From IMG/VR virus record IMGVR_UViG_3300009168_000076, positions 1-38,136 of that record: a stretch of DNA of 38,136 nt; one strand, written 5' to 3'. Both the position numbers and the translations under genes were made by a program. The notes beneath the pieces are model-generated. The model saw nothing but the letters and a program-made list of their open reading frames with translations. It was not told where the DNA came from and did no database searches. Each line of letters starts with the position of its first letter. The first letter of the stretch is position 1. Shown piece by piece: positions 15,492 through 24,378 of the stretch. The stretch is from a virus.

Positions 15492-18271
15492 TGGCCAGCA
15501 AGACGATAAGCCAGCGGATCAGCCTTGAGGGCAGCGACGACATCAAGAAGAAGCTCGAAGAGCTTGGCAAGGCTGGCGAGAAGTCGTTCAAGCAGATCGC
15601 AGACGCCGCCGAGAAAACCAAGGCCGATCCGGCGAGGTTTGATCAAGTCAAGACCTCTGTCGAGAAGCTCGGCGTGGCCAGCACGCAACTAGGGAATCAA
15701 TTCAAGGGGCTGGCCGAGAGCGTCGTAAACTTTGGAAGCAAAGGCGTTGCCTCGTTTTCCGAAGTGGCGGGGGCGGCTGGAAAGACCACTGCGGCGGCTC
15801 AGGATTTTGGGATTGCAGTCGGGCAAAGCGCGCAGCGGATCGAGGCTTCCGGGCAAACGGCTTCGCAGAAGCTCGTTTCAACAGCCACCGCTTTCAAGCT
15901 CGCCGCCATCGGCATTGCCGGTGCCATCACTGTCTTGATTTCGGCTCTGACGAAGGGCGCAGTCGAAACCGGAGTGAAGATCGCCGAGCAGGCCGAGAAG
16001 CTGAAACTATCCACCAAGGAATGGGTGGCGCTGCGTCAAGCGATTGCCGGCGCCGGCGGGTCGTTCGATGATTTTGTCAAAGGCGCGGGCAAAACCGTCG
16101 ACCTTATCCAGAAGATGAAGGACGAGATTGCGAAGGTGTCGACGACATTCAAGGTGATGGGGGTGGACGGCAAATCGGTCGAGGTGACCGCCACCCGCAT
16201 GAACGAGCTGACGAAAGAAAGCGCAGCAGCGGCGATGGCATTCCGCTCGCTCGGCGTACAGATGAAGACGCTTCAGAGCGGCGACACGATGGCCATACTG
16301 CGCGAGACCGCGACGATCATCAACGGCATGCCGGATGGCCTGAAGAAATCGGCGGCCGGCGTTCAATTCTTTGGTGACAGCTGGCAGGCCGTGATCAAGA
16401 CCCTGCTTGCTGCAAGGACCGCCACGGTCGATACGGCAGAAGCGGCGCGCTTGAAGTCTCGCGAACTGACGGCCGATCAGATCGACACCGCCGGGAAGGT
16501 CAAGAAGGCGTGGGATGACCTGGGCGCCGCGATCCGCGCCACCAAGGACCAGGTCGGCGCGTTTTTTCTCGCGGGCGAACTGAAGCGCGTTACATGGCTG
16601 CGGGATATGGTCGATGACACGCGCCTGCTGTTGCGACAATGGCTTGGCTTGAGCGATGCGCAGCGCGCGCTGCGCCTGCAGGACATCGGGACCGGCGCAG
16701 CTGCAACAGCATTCAAAATTCTGATCGCACTTGGCGATCAGCTCGCCGGGATCTGGAACGATGTCCTGGTCCCGGCCGGTGAGAAAGTGATGGCCGTTGT
16801 CAAGCAGATCGCCGGCAATTTTGGCGTGACGTGGGAACAGGTGGCTGCGGGTTTAGTCACGGTGGCGATTGCCGCGACCGCCTTTGCAGTTGCATTTAAG
16901 GGAATTGCTTTTGTGCTGTCGCCGTTCACGGCGCTGATCGGGCTGTTTGCTTCGTTCGGCCCTATTCTCATCCCCCTCATCGCGCTGGTGGTGCTGTTCT
17001 GGGACCAGATCAAGGCCGGCGCCGGCGCAGTGGCGGCGCTGCTCCCGCTTTCGATCGAGAAACTAAAGCAGGCATTCCAATCATTGCTGCAAGGCGACTT
17101 CGCAAAGGCCTGGGAATTATTCAGCGCGGCGGCGATCGAGGCGTTCGAGACCATCAAGTTTGTCGTTATTCAAACCTTCAACGACATCAGGCGCACTGGC
17201 GAGGGCGTGTTCGCGGACCTCATCCGACTGATAGCCGGGGACCAGATTAGATCGCCCTGGCTGGCGGAATTGGTTGAGTCCATCAAGCAAATTGGCGTGG
17301 AGTTGCCGGCTACACTCGCGCTTCTCGCTGCCGCTTTTGTTGGCTTGCGCAAAGCCGGGGTTGCTCTCGCACCTATTCTCAGCCGCATATTCGGAGTGGA
17401 AATAACTGGCACGGGAGCTCTCGTGCTGGGGATCGTCGGACAAATGTCCGGGGCATTCTCGGCGCTAGCGGCGGTGGCTACCGTTGTTGGTGGAGTTTTC
17501 ACAGCTCTGGTCGCCACCGTGACGTTGATCGGATTTGCCTTTGGCGCTACGGCGGCGGCGGTCGCTGGGTTTATTGCGTTGCTGCCTGTCCTTGCTGTTC
17601 TAGTCGTTGTTTTCTGGGACACCATCAAGAACATGGCGGTCGTCGCAGGGAATACTATCAAGAACGTAATTGCAGACGTGACTGCCTTGATAACAGCGTG
17701 GGTGACAACGCCCATCGCCAACGCCTGGCAGTGGCTCGTCGCCGCCTTCGATGCCGTCGTGGCGCAATTGGTGGCAGCGGCCGAGAGTGCGGGGGCGAAA
17801 ATACTTAAAGCCCTGGTTTCGCCCGTTTCGTTGGCGGGTGACGCGGCGCGCCTTGGTGCCTCGCTGTCAGGTGGCAAAGGAAACGCCGCTGGCGGATTGC
17901 TCGGCGGCCGCGGCACCGGCACCAGCGACTCAAACCTCGCCTGGGTCTCGCGTGGCGAGCACATCATGCCGGCGCGCGCCGTCAGCCAGCCTGGCGTCCT
18001 CGCTTTCCTCGAGGCGCTGCGCCTCTCGGGCGGCAATCTGCGCGCCGTGCTCAACAGCATGGGCCACTTCGCGCTCGGCGGCATGATACGGGCGCCGTTG
18101 TCGATCCCGGCGTTCGCCGGCGGCGGCATGCACAACGTCACCATCGCTTTTCCCGGCCTGCCCGACATCACCGGCCTGCGCGCATCGTCCGGCGTGGTCG
18201 ATCAGTTGCGCCAGGCGGCTGCGATGGCGCAGGTCCGCTCGGGCGGGCGCAAGCCGAGCCGGTATTCGTAA
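15491..18271 (+). CDS. tape measure protein
   Basis: At 926 residues it is the largest protein in the window, stretched along the tail lumen and setting tail length. It has an N-terminal coiled coil (DIKKKLEELGKAGEKSFKQI), long Ala-rich helices, several hydrophobic segments (about 135-155, 455-500, 600-620, 640-700) and a C-terminal Gly-rich region with WVSRGEHIMPARAVSQPG, seen at the end of many tape measures. At about 0.15 nm per residue this predicts a tail near 140 nm. The absence of sheath and baseplate genes implies a non-contractile tail. Confidence 0.92.
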   Translation: MASKTISQRISLEGSDDIKKKLEELGKAGEKSFKQIADAAEKTKADPARFDQVKTSVEKLGVASTQLGNQFKGLAESVVNFGSKGVASFSEVAGAAGKTTAAAQDFGIAVGQSAQRIEASGQTASQKLVSTATAFKLAAIGIAGAITVLISALTKGAVETGVKIAEQAEKLKLSTKEWVALRQAIAGAGGSFDDFVKGAGKTVDLIQKMKDEIAKVSTTFKVMGVDGKSVEVTATRMNELTKESAAAAMAFRSLGVQMKTLQSGDTMAILRETATIINGMPDGLKKSAAGVQFFGDSWQAVIKTLLAARTATVDTAEAARLKSRELTADQIDTAGKVKKAWDDLGAAIRATKDQVGAFFLAGELKRVTWLRDMVDDTRLLLRQWLGLSDAQRALRLQDIGTGAAATAFKILIALGDQLAGIWNDVLVPAGEKVMAVVKQIAGNFGVTWEQVAAGLVTVAIAATAFAVAFKGIAFVLSPFTALIGLFASFGPILIPLIALVVLFWDQIKAGAGAVAALLPLSIEKLKQAFQSLLQGDFAKAWELFSAAAIEAFETIKFVVIQTFNDIRRTGEGVFADLIRLIAGDQIRSPWLAELVESIKQIGVELPATLALLAAAFVGLRKAGVALAPILSRIFGVEITGTGALVLGIVGQMSGAFSALAAVATVVGGVFTALVATVTLIGFAFGATAAAVAGFIALLPVLAVLVVVFWDTIKNMAVVAGNTIKNVIADVTALITAWVTTPIANAWQWLVAAFDAVVAQLVAAAESAGAKILKALVSPVSLAGDAARLGASLSGGKGNAAGGLLGGRGTGTSDSNLAWVSRGEHIMPARAVSQPGVLAFLEALRLSGGNLRAVLNSMGHFALGGMIRAPLSIPAFAGGGMHNVTIAFPGLPDITGLRASSGVVDQLRQAAAMAQVRSGGRKPSRYS

Positions 18272-18274
18272 CAG

Positions 18275-18418
18275 ATGGCTCTGACGGTAGTGGACTCGGG
18301 CACGACCAAGGCTTTGCTAGAGAAGAAGCATGCCGTGGGCGGCCCCTGTTGTACGGCTGCTTGGCAGCATCGCCTCGATCCTTCAGGCGACGGGGCTCTC
18401 CGAACGCGATCCATATAG
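18275..18418 (+). pseudogene. possible interrupted small gene before the tail tip genes
   Basis: An ATG four bases after the tape measure stop opens MALTVVDSGTTKALLEKKHA and runs 47 codons to TAG. The same frame resumes and ends in a TGA that overlaps the ATG at 18451, the junction style of intact neighbours. This suggests a gene of about 58 codons broken by one nonsense codon. A second frame (from 18330) also reads as plausible protein here, so a frameshift is an alternative. There is no Shine-Dalgarno. Confidence 0.33.
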
Positions 18419-18450
18419 CCTATCACCGACGAGAAGCGAGTCATATCCTG

Positions 18451-18840
18451 ATGCCTGCCTATACGCTGCTGGCGATCGACGGTGTGGACTTCAGCCAATA
18501 CGCCGTGCGCGGCATCACCATGACGCTGGCGCCGATCGATCAGGCGGCAGCTCTGGCGCGCGACTGCCGAGGCGCGCTCGCCGACATCTCGCTGGCGCAA
18601 TTCCGTCAACACAAGGTGACGATCAGTTGCACGGACCACGAGGCGCCCGAGCTCACGGATGTCTGGCCGGGGACGGATGTCACCATCGTCTGCATCCCCG
18701 GCCTCGGCAGCGGCGGCACCGATGGCGCAGGCGAGGTGCTGACTATCCTGGCCAAGGTCACGAGCTGGAACACGTCGCGCGACGAATGGGCGGCCGAAGT
18801 GGCGTGGACGCTTGAGGCAGAATCACGCGTGGCGCCGTGA
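18451..18840 (+). CDS. minor tail protein
   Basis: This 129-residue beta-rich protein begins MPAYTLLAIDGVDFSQYAVR and has a conserved-looking LAQFRQHKVTISCTDHEAPELTDVWPGTDVTI core. It sits directly after the tape measure, the usual place of distal tail or hub proteins. I recognise it only as a tail protein by position and composition. The sequence CCTGATGCCTGCC around its start is repeated at the next gene's start (18851). The longer frame upstream of 18451 gives Arg/Ser-rich sequence and is not used. Confidence 0.65.
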   Translation: MPAYTLLAIDGVDFSQYAVRGITMTLAPIDQAAALARDCRGALADISLAQFRQHKVTISCTDHEAPELTDVWPGTDVTIVCIPGLGSGGTDGAGEVLTILAKVTSWNTSRDEWAAEVAWTLEAESRVAP

Positions 18841-18850
18841 GGATCGCCTG

Positions 18851-20923
18851 ATGCCTGCCGGCTTGCCGTATTTCGCCTGGGTCGACCCGACCGAGACGAC
18901 GTTCGCGCCAGAACATATGCGCTGGGACGAGAACATCTTCAGCTTCACGCTCAAGCAGGACGAGGGCGACCCGGCATCCTTGACCCTGGTCGTTCGCCGC
19001 CCGCGCAACGATGCCGGCAATGCCATCGGCCTGCTCGGCCCCGGCCGCAAGATCTGGTGTTGGTTCGCGTTCGACTGCGGGCCGGATCTGGTTCGCTTCC
19101 GCGGGCGCCTCGTCGGGGTGCCGACTTCGATATTCGAGGAACTCGTGACGCTCGAATTCGTGGCGCGGCCGATCGATCTGGTGGCGCAGAAGGAGGCCCT
19201 GGCTGAGACGCTGCGGGTGCTGCCGTATTACGACGAGGTGGTGATCGACAAGGCGCGGCGCACCGACCCCGAGGTCGTGCTCGAGGGCTACAGCGCAATC
19301 TGGCACTACGACCGCGAGACGCATCTCTTGACGGTCTCGGACGAGATCACCGGCGAGGATGGCCTGGTCGAGTTCGACGGCGCCAGCGAGGACGGTAAGA
19401 TCTTGTATGACGGCCTCGGGCTCACGCTGACCAGCGGCCCGCTCGCGCGCGTCGACGTCAAAGCCGAATATACCTGGACGCAGCAGGCGCAGGGCACGGT
19501 CGACCTGACGAAATACTTGATCCGCAACTGGCCGGAGGCGGGCCCCAACTACATCACTTCGCTGACCATGACGGCCGATAGCTGGCCGAAGGCCGGGGCC
19601 GGGATTGGGGATGGCTGGGTCGTCAGCGAAGCAACCGCCAGCACGCCGTATGACTTCACGGTTCAGAGCAAGAGCGTGGGTAGCCAACAGAAGCTCTTTT
19701 TCCCGGACACGAGCTGGTTCGGCGGTTCGACCACGACCCTGAATTATACGGAAACGACGAGTTTCGTGATGGGCCCGATCGCCATCACCTATCCCGAGAT
19801 GCTGACCCAAGACAAGATCAGCTTCGCGACCGCGCCCGAGCCTGGGGGAATTATATCCTCATACACCTCGTCCTATAGCCGCAACTGGTCGGGTGTGGGT
19901 GCCGTGGTGCCACTCAACACCATCGCACCCACACTGCTGGCGGGCTACACCGCCAATCGGCAATGCACGGAGCTGGTGTCGTTCTCGCTCTACGCCGACG
20001 TGCAGCATGTCTTGACCGATCCCGAGGATGGCGAGGCGTTGCGGGTTGACGACGTCAAGTCGGTCAACCTGAGCGAGGCCATCGGCGAAGGGTCCGAGGC
20101 CCATGTGCCGATCGTCGATCCGCGGCGGCGGTCCTACATCGCGACCGAGCGCGGCAACCAGAGCCTCGAGCACCTGATCGCACTGGCGCGGGCTCACCTG
20201 ATGAAGCGGGCGCGGGTGGTGGAGATCGCGTTCGCACCGAAGCTGTCGCGCATGCCGGAAATTACGTTGCGCAAGAACGCATTTCTGATCGAGCCTCGGA
20301 TCGGCGAGGCGCTTGGTAAGGTCATCGGTTATTCGCTGGCGCTGGACGGCTCGGACGGGCGCGTCAAGTGCGAGATCCGCATCGGCTGCGCGATCGGCCG
20401 CGGCGGCTCGGCGGTGGCTGCCGGCGGCGAGCCGACGTATTGCGATGTCGAATATGCCGGCGCGGACTATCAGCAGTTCACCGGCCGCACGGTCTTGTTC
20501 GACACCTCGGTCGGCTATCAGCCGCCGGCCGCGGACCCGAACGACGATGGGATCAACTTCCTTTCCACGCTCAAGGCCGAGGATGTGATCGACATTCCGC
20601 TCGCCGTCGAAAATCCGGCATCGGTGCAGGTGAACTACGTTTGGACGCATGCCCATTGGGTTTCCCCATCGCCTATCGTCGAGCTATTCGACACCGGGCT
20701 CATCGTTGGCGGCGGGGACGAGGACCAGAACTTCGCCATCACCGACGAGCAGAGGCAAGCCGCAGTTCAGGCGCGGTCACAGTCGATCAGCAACGCCTTG
20801 AACGAGGTTCCGACCAAGGCAACGTTCAAGCTCAAGAGCATGTCTCGCCAGTTCTCCAGCGATTACGAGATTGCGGTTACTATGTTGAGTGTGCCGACCG
20901 GCTATGACTTGGAGGCTGTGTAA
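18851..20923 (+). CDS. tail tip/hub protein
   Basis: This 690-residue protein follows the small minor tail protein. The N-terminal part (about 1-150) has a hub-like pattern: FSFTLKQDEGDPASLTLVVR, IWCWFAFDCGPDLVRFRGRLVG and TLEFVARPIDLVAQKEAL. Similar folds form the tail-tip ring in gp27/Tal-type proteins. It continues with beta domains rich in Asp and Tyr, and near the C-terminus has a NALNEVPTKATFKLKSMSRQFSSDYEI segment. Likely roles are closing the tube end and carrying fibres. No catalytic motif is apparent. The assignment is by order and fold pattern. Confidence 0.7.
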   Translation: MPAGLPYFAWVDPTETTFAPEHMRWDENIFSFTLKQDEGDPASLTLVVRRPRNDAGNAIGLLGPGRKIWCWFAFDCGPDLVRFRGRLVGVPTSIFEELVTLEFVARPIDLVAQKEALAETLRVLPYYDEVVIDKARRTDPEVVLEGYSAIWHYDRETHLLTVSDEITGEDGLVEFDGASEDGKILYDGLGLTLTSGPLARVDVKAEYTWTQQAQGTVDLTKYLIRNWPEAGPNYITSLTMTADSWPKAGAGIGDGWVVSEATASTPYDFTVQSKSVGSQQKLFFPDTSWFGGSTTTLNYTETTSFVMGPIAITYPEMLTQDKISFATAPEPGGIISSYTSSYSRNWSGVGAVVPLNTIAPTLLAGYTANRQCTELVSFSLYADVQHVLTDPEDGEALRVDDVKSVNLSEAIGEGSEAHVPIVDPRRRSYIATERGNQSLEHLIALARAHLMKRARVVEIAFAPKLSRMPEITLRKNAFLIEPRIGEALGKVIGYSLALDGSDGRVKCEIRIGCAIGRGGSAVAAGGEPTYCDVEYAGADYQQFTGRTVLFDTSVGYQPPAADPNDDGINFLSTLKAEDVIDIPLAVENPASVQVNYVWTHAHWVSPSPIVELFDTGLIVGGGDEDQNFAITDEQRQAAVQARSQSISNALNEVPTKATFKLKSMSRQFSSDYEIAVTMLSVPTGYDLEAV

Positions 20924-20925
20924 CA

Positions 20926-21324
20926 ATGGCAGGGTTTGAAGTCGTCGTTCGTCCGGTCGTCTTGCCCAACATCCGGCCGGCGCCTCCGCGCGTGCTGGCA
21001 CTCGAGAGTGACCCCACGCAGGGCCTCGCCGTCATCAGCGGCTCGGGCGGCAAGTCGATCGACATTCCTCACACTTGGAGCGTCAGCCTTTCGCGTCAGA
21101 AGTCGCAGCATCGGGAATCGGCGCGGCAATTCGATAAAGAGAGGGTCCACCAGGTCAAGACGACGGCGGGCGGCGCCACCATTTTGAGCGCAGAGAATTT
21201 CGTCGAGGTCGAGCGCTTGAAGCGAGTTAGGTTGGAGACAGACCAGGGGCCGATCAAAGTGCTCTATAACGATCCGCCGCAAGCCAACAATGTCGTACCC
21301 CTGGCGACAGACGTGACACGATGA
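20926..21324 (+). CDS. small tail protein, unknown
   Basis: This 132-residue protein starts two bases after the tail-tip stop and overlaps the following gene (ATGA). The N-terminus is proline/valine-rich (VVVRPVVLPNIRPAPPRVLALE), and the remainder mixes strands and basic helices (SLSRQKSQHRESARQFDKERVHQVK). I do not recognise it. Its place between tip and fibre proteins suggests a structural or assembly role. Confidence 0.62.
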   Translation: MAGFEVVVRPVVLPNIRPAPPRVLALESDPTQGLAVISGSGGKSIDIPHTWSVSLSRQKSQHRESARQFDKERVHQVKTTAGGATILSAENFVEVERLKRVRLETDQGPIKVLYNDPPQANNVVPLATDVTR

Positions 21325-22118
21325 CGATCGTATACGTTACCACCGGCGCCTGGGGTTCTGGCACCGGCGCGCCGAACAGCGCGGGCCAGGTCGACGGCAA
21401 TTTTTACGACCTCGATCAGCGCATCGTCGCCCTGAACGCCGACCTGGCTGACGGCAAGAGCATCGAGAGCGTCAGCTCCACACCCAACAGCATGACGATC
21501 CATTTCACCGATGGGACGTCGCAAGTCATTCCGCTGCCGATTGCCGTCATCACCTACGTCGGGCAGTGGACCAACAGCACGCCATACACCCGCGGACAGA
21601 TGATCTCGGCCCGCGGCCTCGGCATGTTCCAGGTGCTGTTCGATCACATGACGCCGCCGCTGCCGGCGATCTTCGACCCGAATGCGACGGACGGGAGCAC
21701 CGACGAGAACCCGCTCTATTCGTTTTGGCTGCCGCTGTATGACGTGAACTACGACGCGGCCATCTTTGTGCCGGGGTCCATCCAGCGCGAGCCGGACGAG
21801 TTGCTGTTCCAGGCGGTTGCCGGCAGGACGATGCAGATCGTGAGCGGCGACGCGCACGCCTACGCCTATCTGGACGTGGGTATCGCTGCGGGCACCAGCA
21901 TCATCTTGTCGATCGAAAAGAACCGCGTCGAGATCGGCACCATAACCTTTGCTGTCGGCGGTCTCGATGCCGGCGGCGGCAAAGCCGGTACGTTCAACAT
22001 TCCGGCGCTGGTGGATTTTGCCGAGGGCGACAGCTACGCCATCCGCGCCACGCAATCCGATAATGCCGCGCCGTCCGGGCTATCCGTGACGCTGCCGTTC
22101 CTGCGCACGGATATCTGA
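21321..22118 (+). CDS. tail fibre/tip protein with carbohydrate-binding-like segment
   Basis: The product is 265 residues. The N-terminus (NSAGQVDGNFYDLDQRIVAL) resembles the attachment region of small fibres, ending in a short coiled coil. Residues about 72-110 (ITYVGQWTNSTPYTRGQMIS, then GMFQVLFDH) have the aromatic/Gly spacing of CBM5/12-like modules common in phage fibres. The C-terminal 130 residues are beta-rich. Probably contributes to receptor binding. The stop overlaps the next start (TGATG). Confidence 0.66.
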   Translation: MTIVYVTTGAWGSGTGAPNSAGQVDGNFYDLDQRIVALNADLADGKSIESVSSTPNSMTIHFTDGTSQVIPLPIAVITYVGQWTNSTPYTRGQMISARGLGMFQVLFDHMTPPLPAIFDPNATDGSTDENPLYSFWLPLYDVNYDAAIFVPGSIQREPDELLFQAVAGRTMQIVSGDAHAYAYLDVGIAAGTSIILSIEKNRVEIGTITFAVGGLDAGGGKAGTFNIPALVDFAEGDSYAIRATQSDNAAPSGLSVTLPFLRTDI

Positions 22119-22726
22119 TGCCGGTCGGGCCGTACTCGCAGGATGTGCTGACGCGCATCTACAATGTGCACTGGGCTGAGGGCCTTTCACTTGCAGTATT
22201 ATCGCTTGGTTTTTCTGCCAGACCGTTAGGTATTTATATAGACAGCACTCCGACCATCGCGACATTGTCGGTACAAGGTCTTCCCCTGCTTGATCCAAGT
22301 ACGTTCAAGGTGAATGCGGTGGAAGGGACCCATCCGTCTTTCCCCCCCTGGTACGGTGGCCGTACTGAGCTGACCATGCCCGTCGGAGAGTCAGGCACAC
22401 TGAAAGCGAATTGGTCGCTTCGGCAATTGCCAGTCGTGGGTACTGTGTCCGGCCAGGTTACCTACGACAGTTCTACAACTCCGCCTCAGAAACCGTTCCT
22501 GGGGGAAAACACAATACAAATAAAAGTTGCCATGAACTTGAGGCCGACCGTAGCTTTTGCAGACAATTATTATGAGTGGCAGGCAATCGCCACCGCAATC
22601 ATACCAGGGTTGTTCAACAACCCAATGGCGAAATCCGGAAGGGCCGCGCCTGAAGAAACCCTGACATTTACTCTGGATGTGATCATAGACCCACCCAGCG
22701 CCACGTTTTCTGCTGGAGGAACTTGA
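22118..22726 (+). CDS. virion-associated protein of unknown family, AT-richer
   Basis: This 202-residue protein is mostly beta-strand, with YIDSTPTIATLSVQGLPLLD, GGRTELTMPVGESGTLKANW and TLTFTLDVIIDPPSATFSAG. Codon use is visibly more AT-rich (runs such as TTATATAGACAG near 22230) than in flanking genes, suggesting recent exchange. Position among fibre genes and beta-rich make-up suggest a tail-tip decoration or adhesin partner. I recognise no family. Confidence 0.6.
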   Translation: MPVGPYSQDVLTRIYNVHWAEGLSLAVLSLGFSARPLGIYIDSTPTIATLSVQGLPLLDPSTFKVNAVEGTHPSFPPWYGGRTELTMPVGESGTLKANWSLRQLPVVGTVSGQVTYDSSTTPPQKPFLGENTIQIKVAMNLRPTVAFADNYYEWQAIATAIIPGLFNNPMAKSGRAAPEETLTFTLDVIIDPPSATFSAGGT

Positions 22727-23653
22727 ATGCTCGTCTGTAACGTCATCCAATCGCGGCGGCGGGCGGCGATCGCGGCCGATGTTGCCGAGGCTGCCGCGGC
22801 GTTGGATGCACCGGGGACCGGCAACGTCGTCTTCGCCACGCTGGTGGACGACCCGGCTTCGGTGGGCGACCACGTCGATGCGTTCCTCGGGCAGATCATG
22901 CGCGAGGTGGCAAACGCCAGCTCCACCGTCACTGCCGGGCTCGCCTACGCTGCCGGGATCGTCGAAGCGGCAGCCGCTGCCGATACGTCTTCTGTGCCTG
23001 TTGTTGGAACGGTGGCGGAGACGGCTACCGCGGCATCCACGCAAGATGCTTCGGTGATCAGCGGCGTTGCGTATGCAACATGGGACCCGGCGACCGTTAC
23101 CGCTGTCACACTCTCAGGCGGCAATCTGGTCGCCACCAATACCGGAACGACTTCGGCCGACCAGGGGGCGCGAGCCGCCAGTACGGCAGGCAAGACCACC
23201 GGCAAGTTCTATTTCGAGGCGACGTTCACGACGAACACGGGTGGCGCCAATCGTGGTCTAGGCATAGGCACAACAGCATCGACTTATACCGGCATGAGTA
23301 ATAGCGCGACGACGGGCAGTGTTGTGTATGTGACTTCTGGGGCTATTTATTCGAATGGCTCTAGCCAAGGAATTTCTATCAGCGGGAGTGGCTCAACGTA
23401 CGGAATGGCGGTTGATCTGACCAACCGGAAGATCTGGTTCCGTCGCGGAGCTTCGGGCAATTGGAATAATAACGCCACCTATGACCCGGCTACCAATGTC
23501 GGAGGTGTCACAATCCCGGCGGGCACGATGGTGCCGTTTGTAGTTTTTGGCGGCACTGCTGGCGCCGCCAATAATGTGTTTACTGCCAATTTCGGTGCGT
23601 CTGCATTCGCTGGCGCCGTGCCATCCGGGTTCACCTCGGGGTGGACTGCCTAG
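22727..23653 (+). CDS. tail fibre protein with SPRY-like C-terminal domain
   Basis: The 308 residues comprise an Ala/Thr-rich helical first third (about 1-110) and a C-terminal domain that matches the SPRY/B30.2 pattern: GKFYFEATFTTNTGGANRGL, YGMAVDLTNRKIWFRRGASG, NWNNNATYDPATNVGG and a final FTANFGASAF. SPRY domains in phage fibres are taken to bind host surface ligands. GGAGG precedes the ATG by seven bases. This is a good candidate for host-range determinant. Confidence 0.76.
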   Translation: MLVCNVIQSRRRAAIAADVAEAAAALDAPGTGNVVFATLVDDPASVGDHVDAFLGQIMREVANASSTVTAGLAYAAGIVEAAAAADTSSVPVVGTVAETATAASTQDASVISGVAYATWDPATVTAVTLSGGNLVATNTGTTSADQGARAASTAGKTTGKFYFEATFTTNTGGANRGLGIGTTASTYTGMSNSATTGSVVYVTSGAIYSNGSSQGISISGSGSTYGMAVDLTNRKIWFRRGASGNWNNNATYDPATNVGGVTIPAGTMVPFVVFGGTAGAANNVFTANFGASAFAGAVPSGFTSGWTA

Positions 23654-23685
23654 TTTCCTTCACGCTGACTTAATGGAGAAACCTG

Positions 23686-24270
23686 ATGACCGACGAACGC
23701 GCGCAGGCGCGCGAATGCAATGATGCGTCCGTTGTCCGTGGCTCTGGTCTCGGCGAGCACGCCGAGGCACATGGCCGCTACGAGGTCGAATGCATCGGCG
23801 CGGACGGCAAGCTGAAATGGCGCGAGGTGATCGAGAACGTCGTCGCCACGGTCGGCAAGAACCTGATGCTGGATACCGCCTTTGCCGGGGCGGCCTACAC
23901 CGTGACCGGGCCTTACATGGGCCTGATCTCGTCCGCGTCCTACAGCGCAGTCGCCGCCGGCGACACCATGGCGTCGCACTCGGGATGGCTGGAAGCTGGC
24001 GGCGCCAATGCGCCGACGTACACGGGCAACCGCAAGACCGCGGTGTGGTCGGCGGCCTCGGCGGGATCGAAGGCGCTGTCGGCGGCGCTATCGTTCGCCA
24101 TCACCAGCACGGGCACAGTGAAGGGCGCGTTCCTGGTCTTCGGCACCGGCGCGGTCGCCACCAAGGACGACACCGGCGGCGTGCTGTGGAGTGCCGGCAC
24201 GTTCAGCACGGGTGATAAGGCGGTAGTGAATGGTGATCAGTTGAATGTAAATTATTCAACGAGCCTGTGA
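23686..24270 (+). CDS. virion/tail-tip structural protein
   Basis: This 194-residue protein has an N-terminal RYEVECIGADGKLKWREVIENVVATVGKNLMLD segment (named here by location, about 31-63), a Gly/Ala/Ser-rich beta region and a TFSTGDKAVVNGDQLNVNYS C-terminus. This layout is widespread in podo- and siphovirus tail-tip or fibre-associated proteins, where it is usually labelled hypothetical structural protein. GGAG lies ten bases upstream. The stop overlaps the next start (TGATG). Confidence 0.7.
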   Translation: MTDERAQARECNDASVVRGSGLGEHAEAHGRYEVECIGADGKLKWREVIENVVATVGKNLMLDTAFAGAAYTVTGPYMGLISSASYSAVAAGDTMASHSGWLEAGGANAPTYTGNRKTAVWSAASAGSKALSAALSFAITSTGTVKGAFLVFGTGAVATKDDTGGVLWSAGTFSTGDKAVVNGDQLNVNYSTSL

Positions 24271-24368
24271 TGCGAAGACCGATTGACCGTTTGCTGGTGG
24301 CGCAGATCGTTTCCGCCAGCACGCTCCCGATCCTGGCCGTGCTGCTGCTTCTGATGTTCACTCGCTGA
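24270..24368 (+). CDS. 32-residue single-helix membrane peptide
   Basis: The peptide begins MRRPIDRLLVAQIVSASTLP and ends in a hydrophobic helix (ILAVLLLLMFTR). The ATG overlaps the previous stop and the stop lies ten bases before the endolysin, so it is coupled to lysis expression. A basic N-terminus plus one hydrophobic helix is compatible with a small holin-like or pinholin-like role, which is a guess. Too short for most gene callers. Confidence 0.55.
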   Translation: MRRPIDRLLVAQIVSASTLPILAVLLLLMFTR

Positions 24369-24378
24369 GAGGTAAAAA

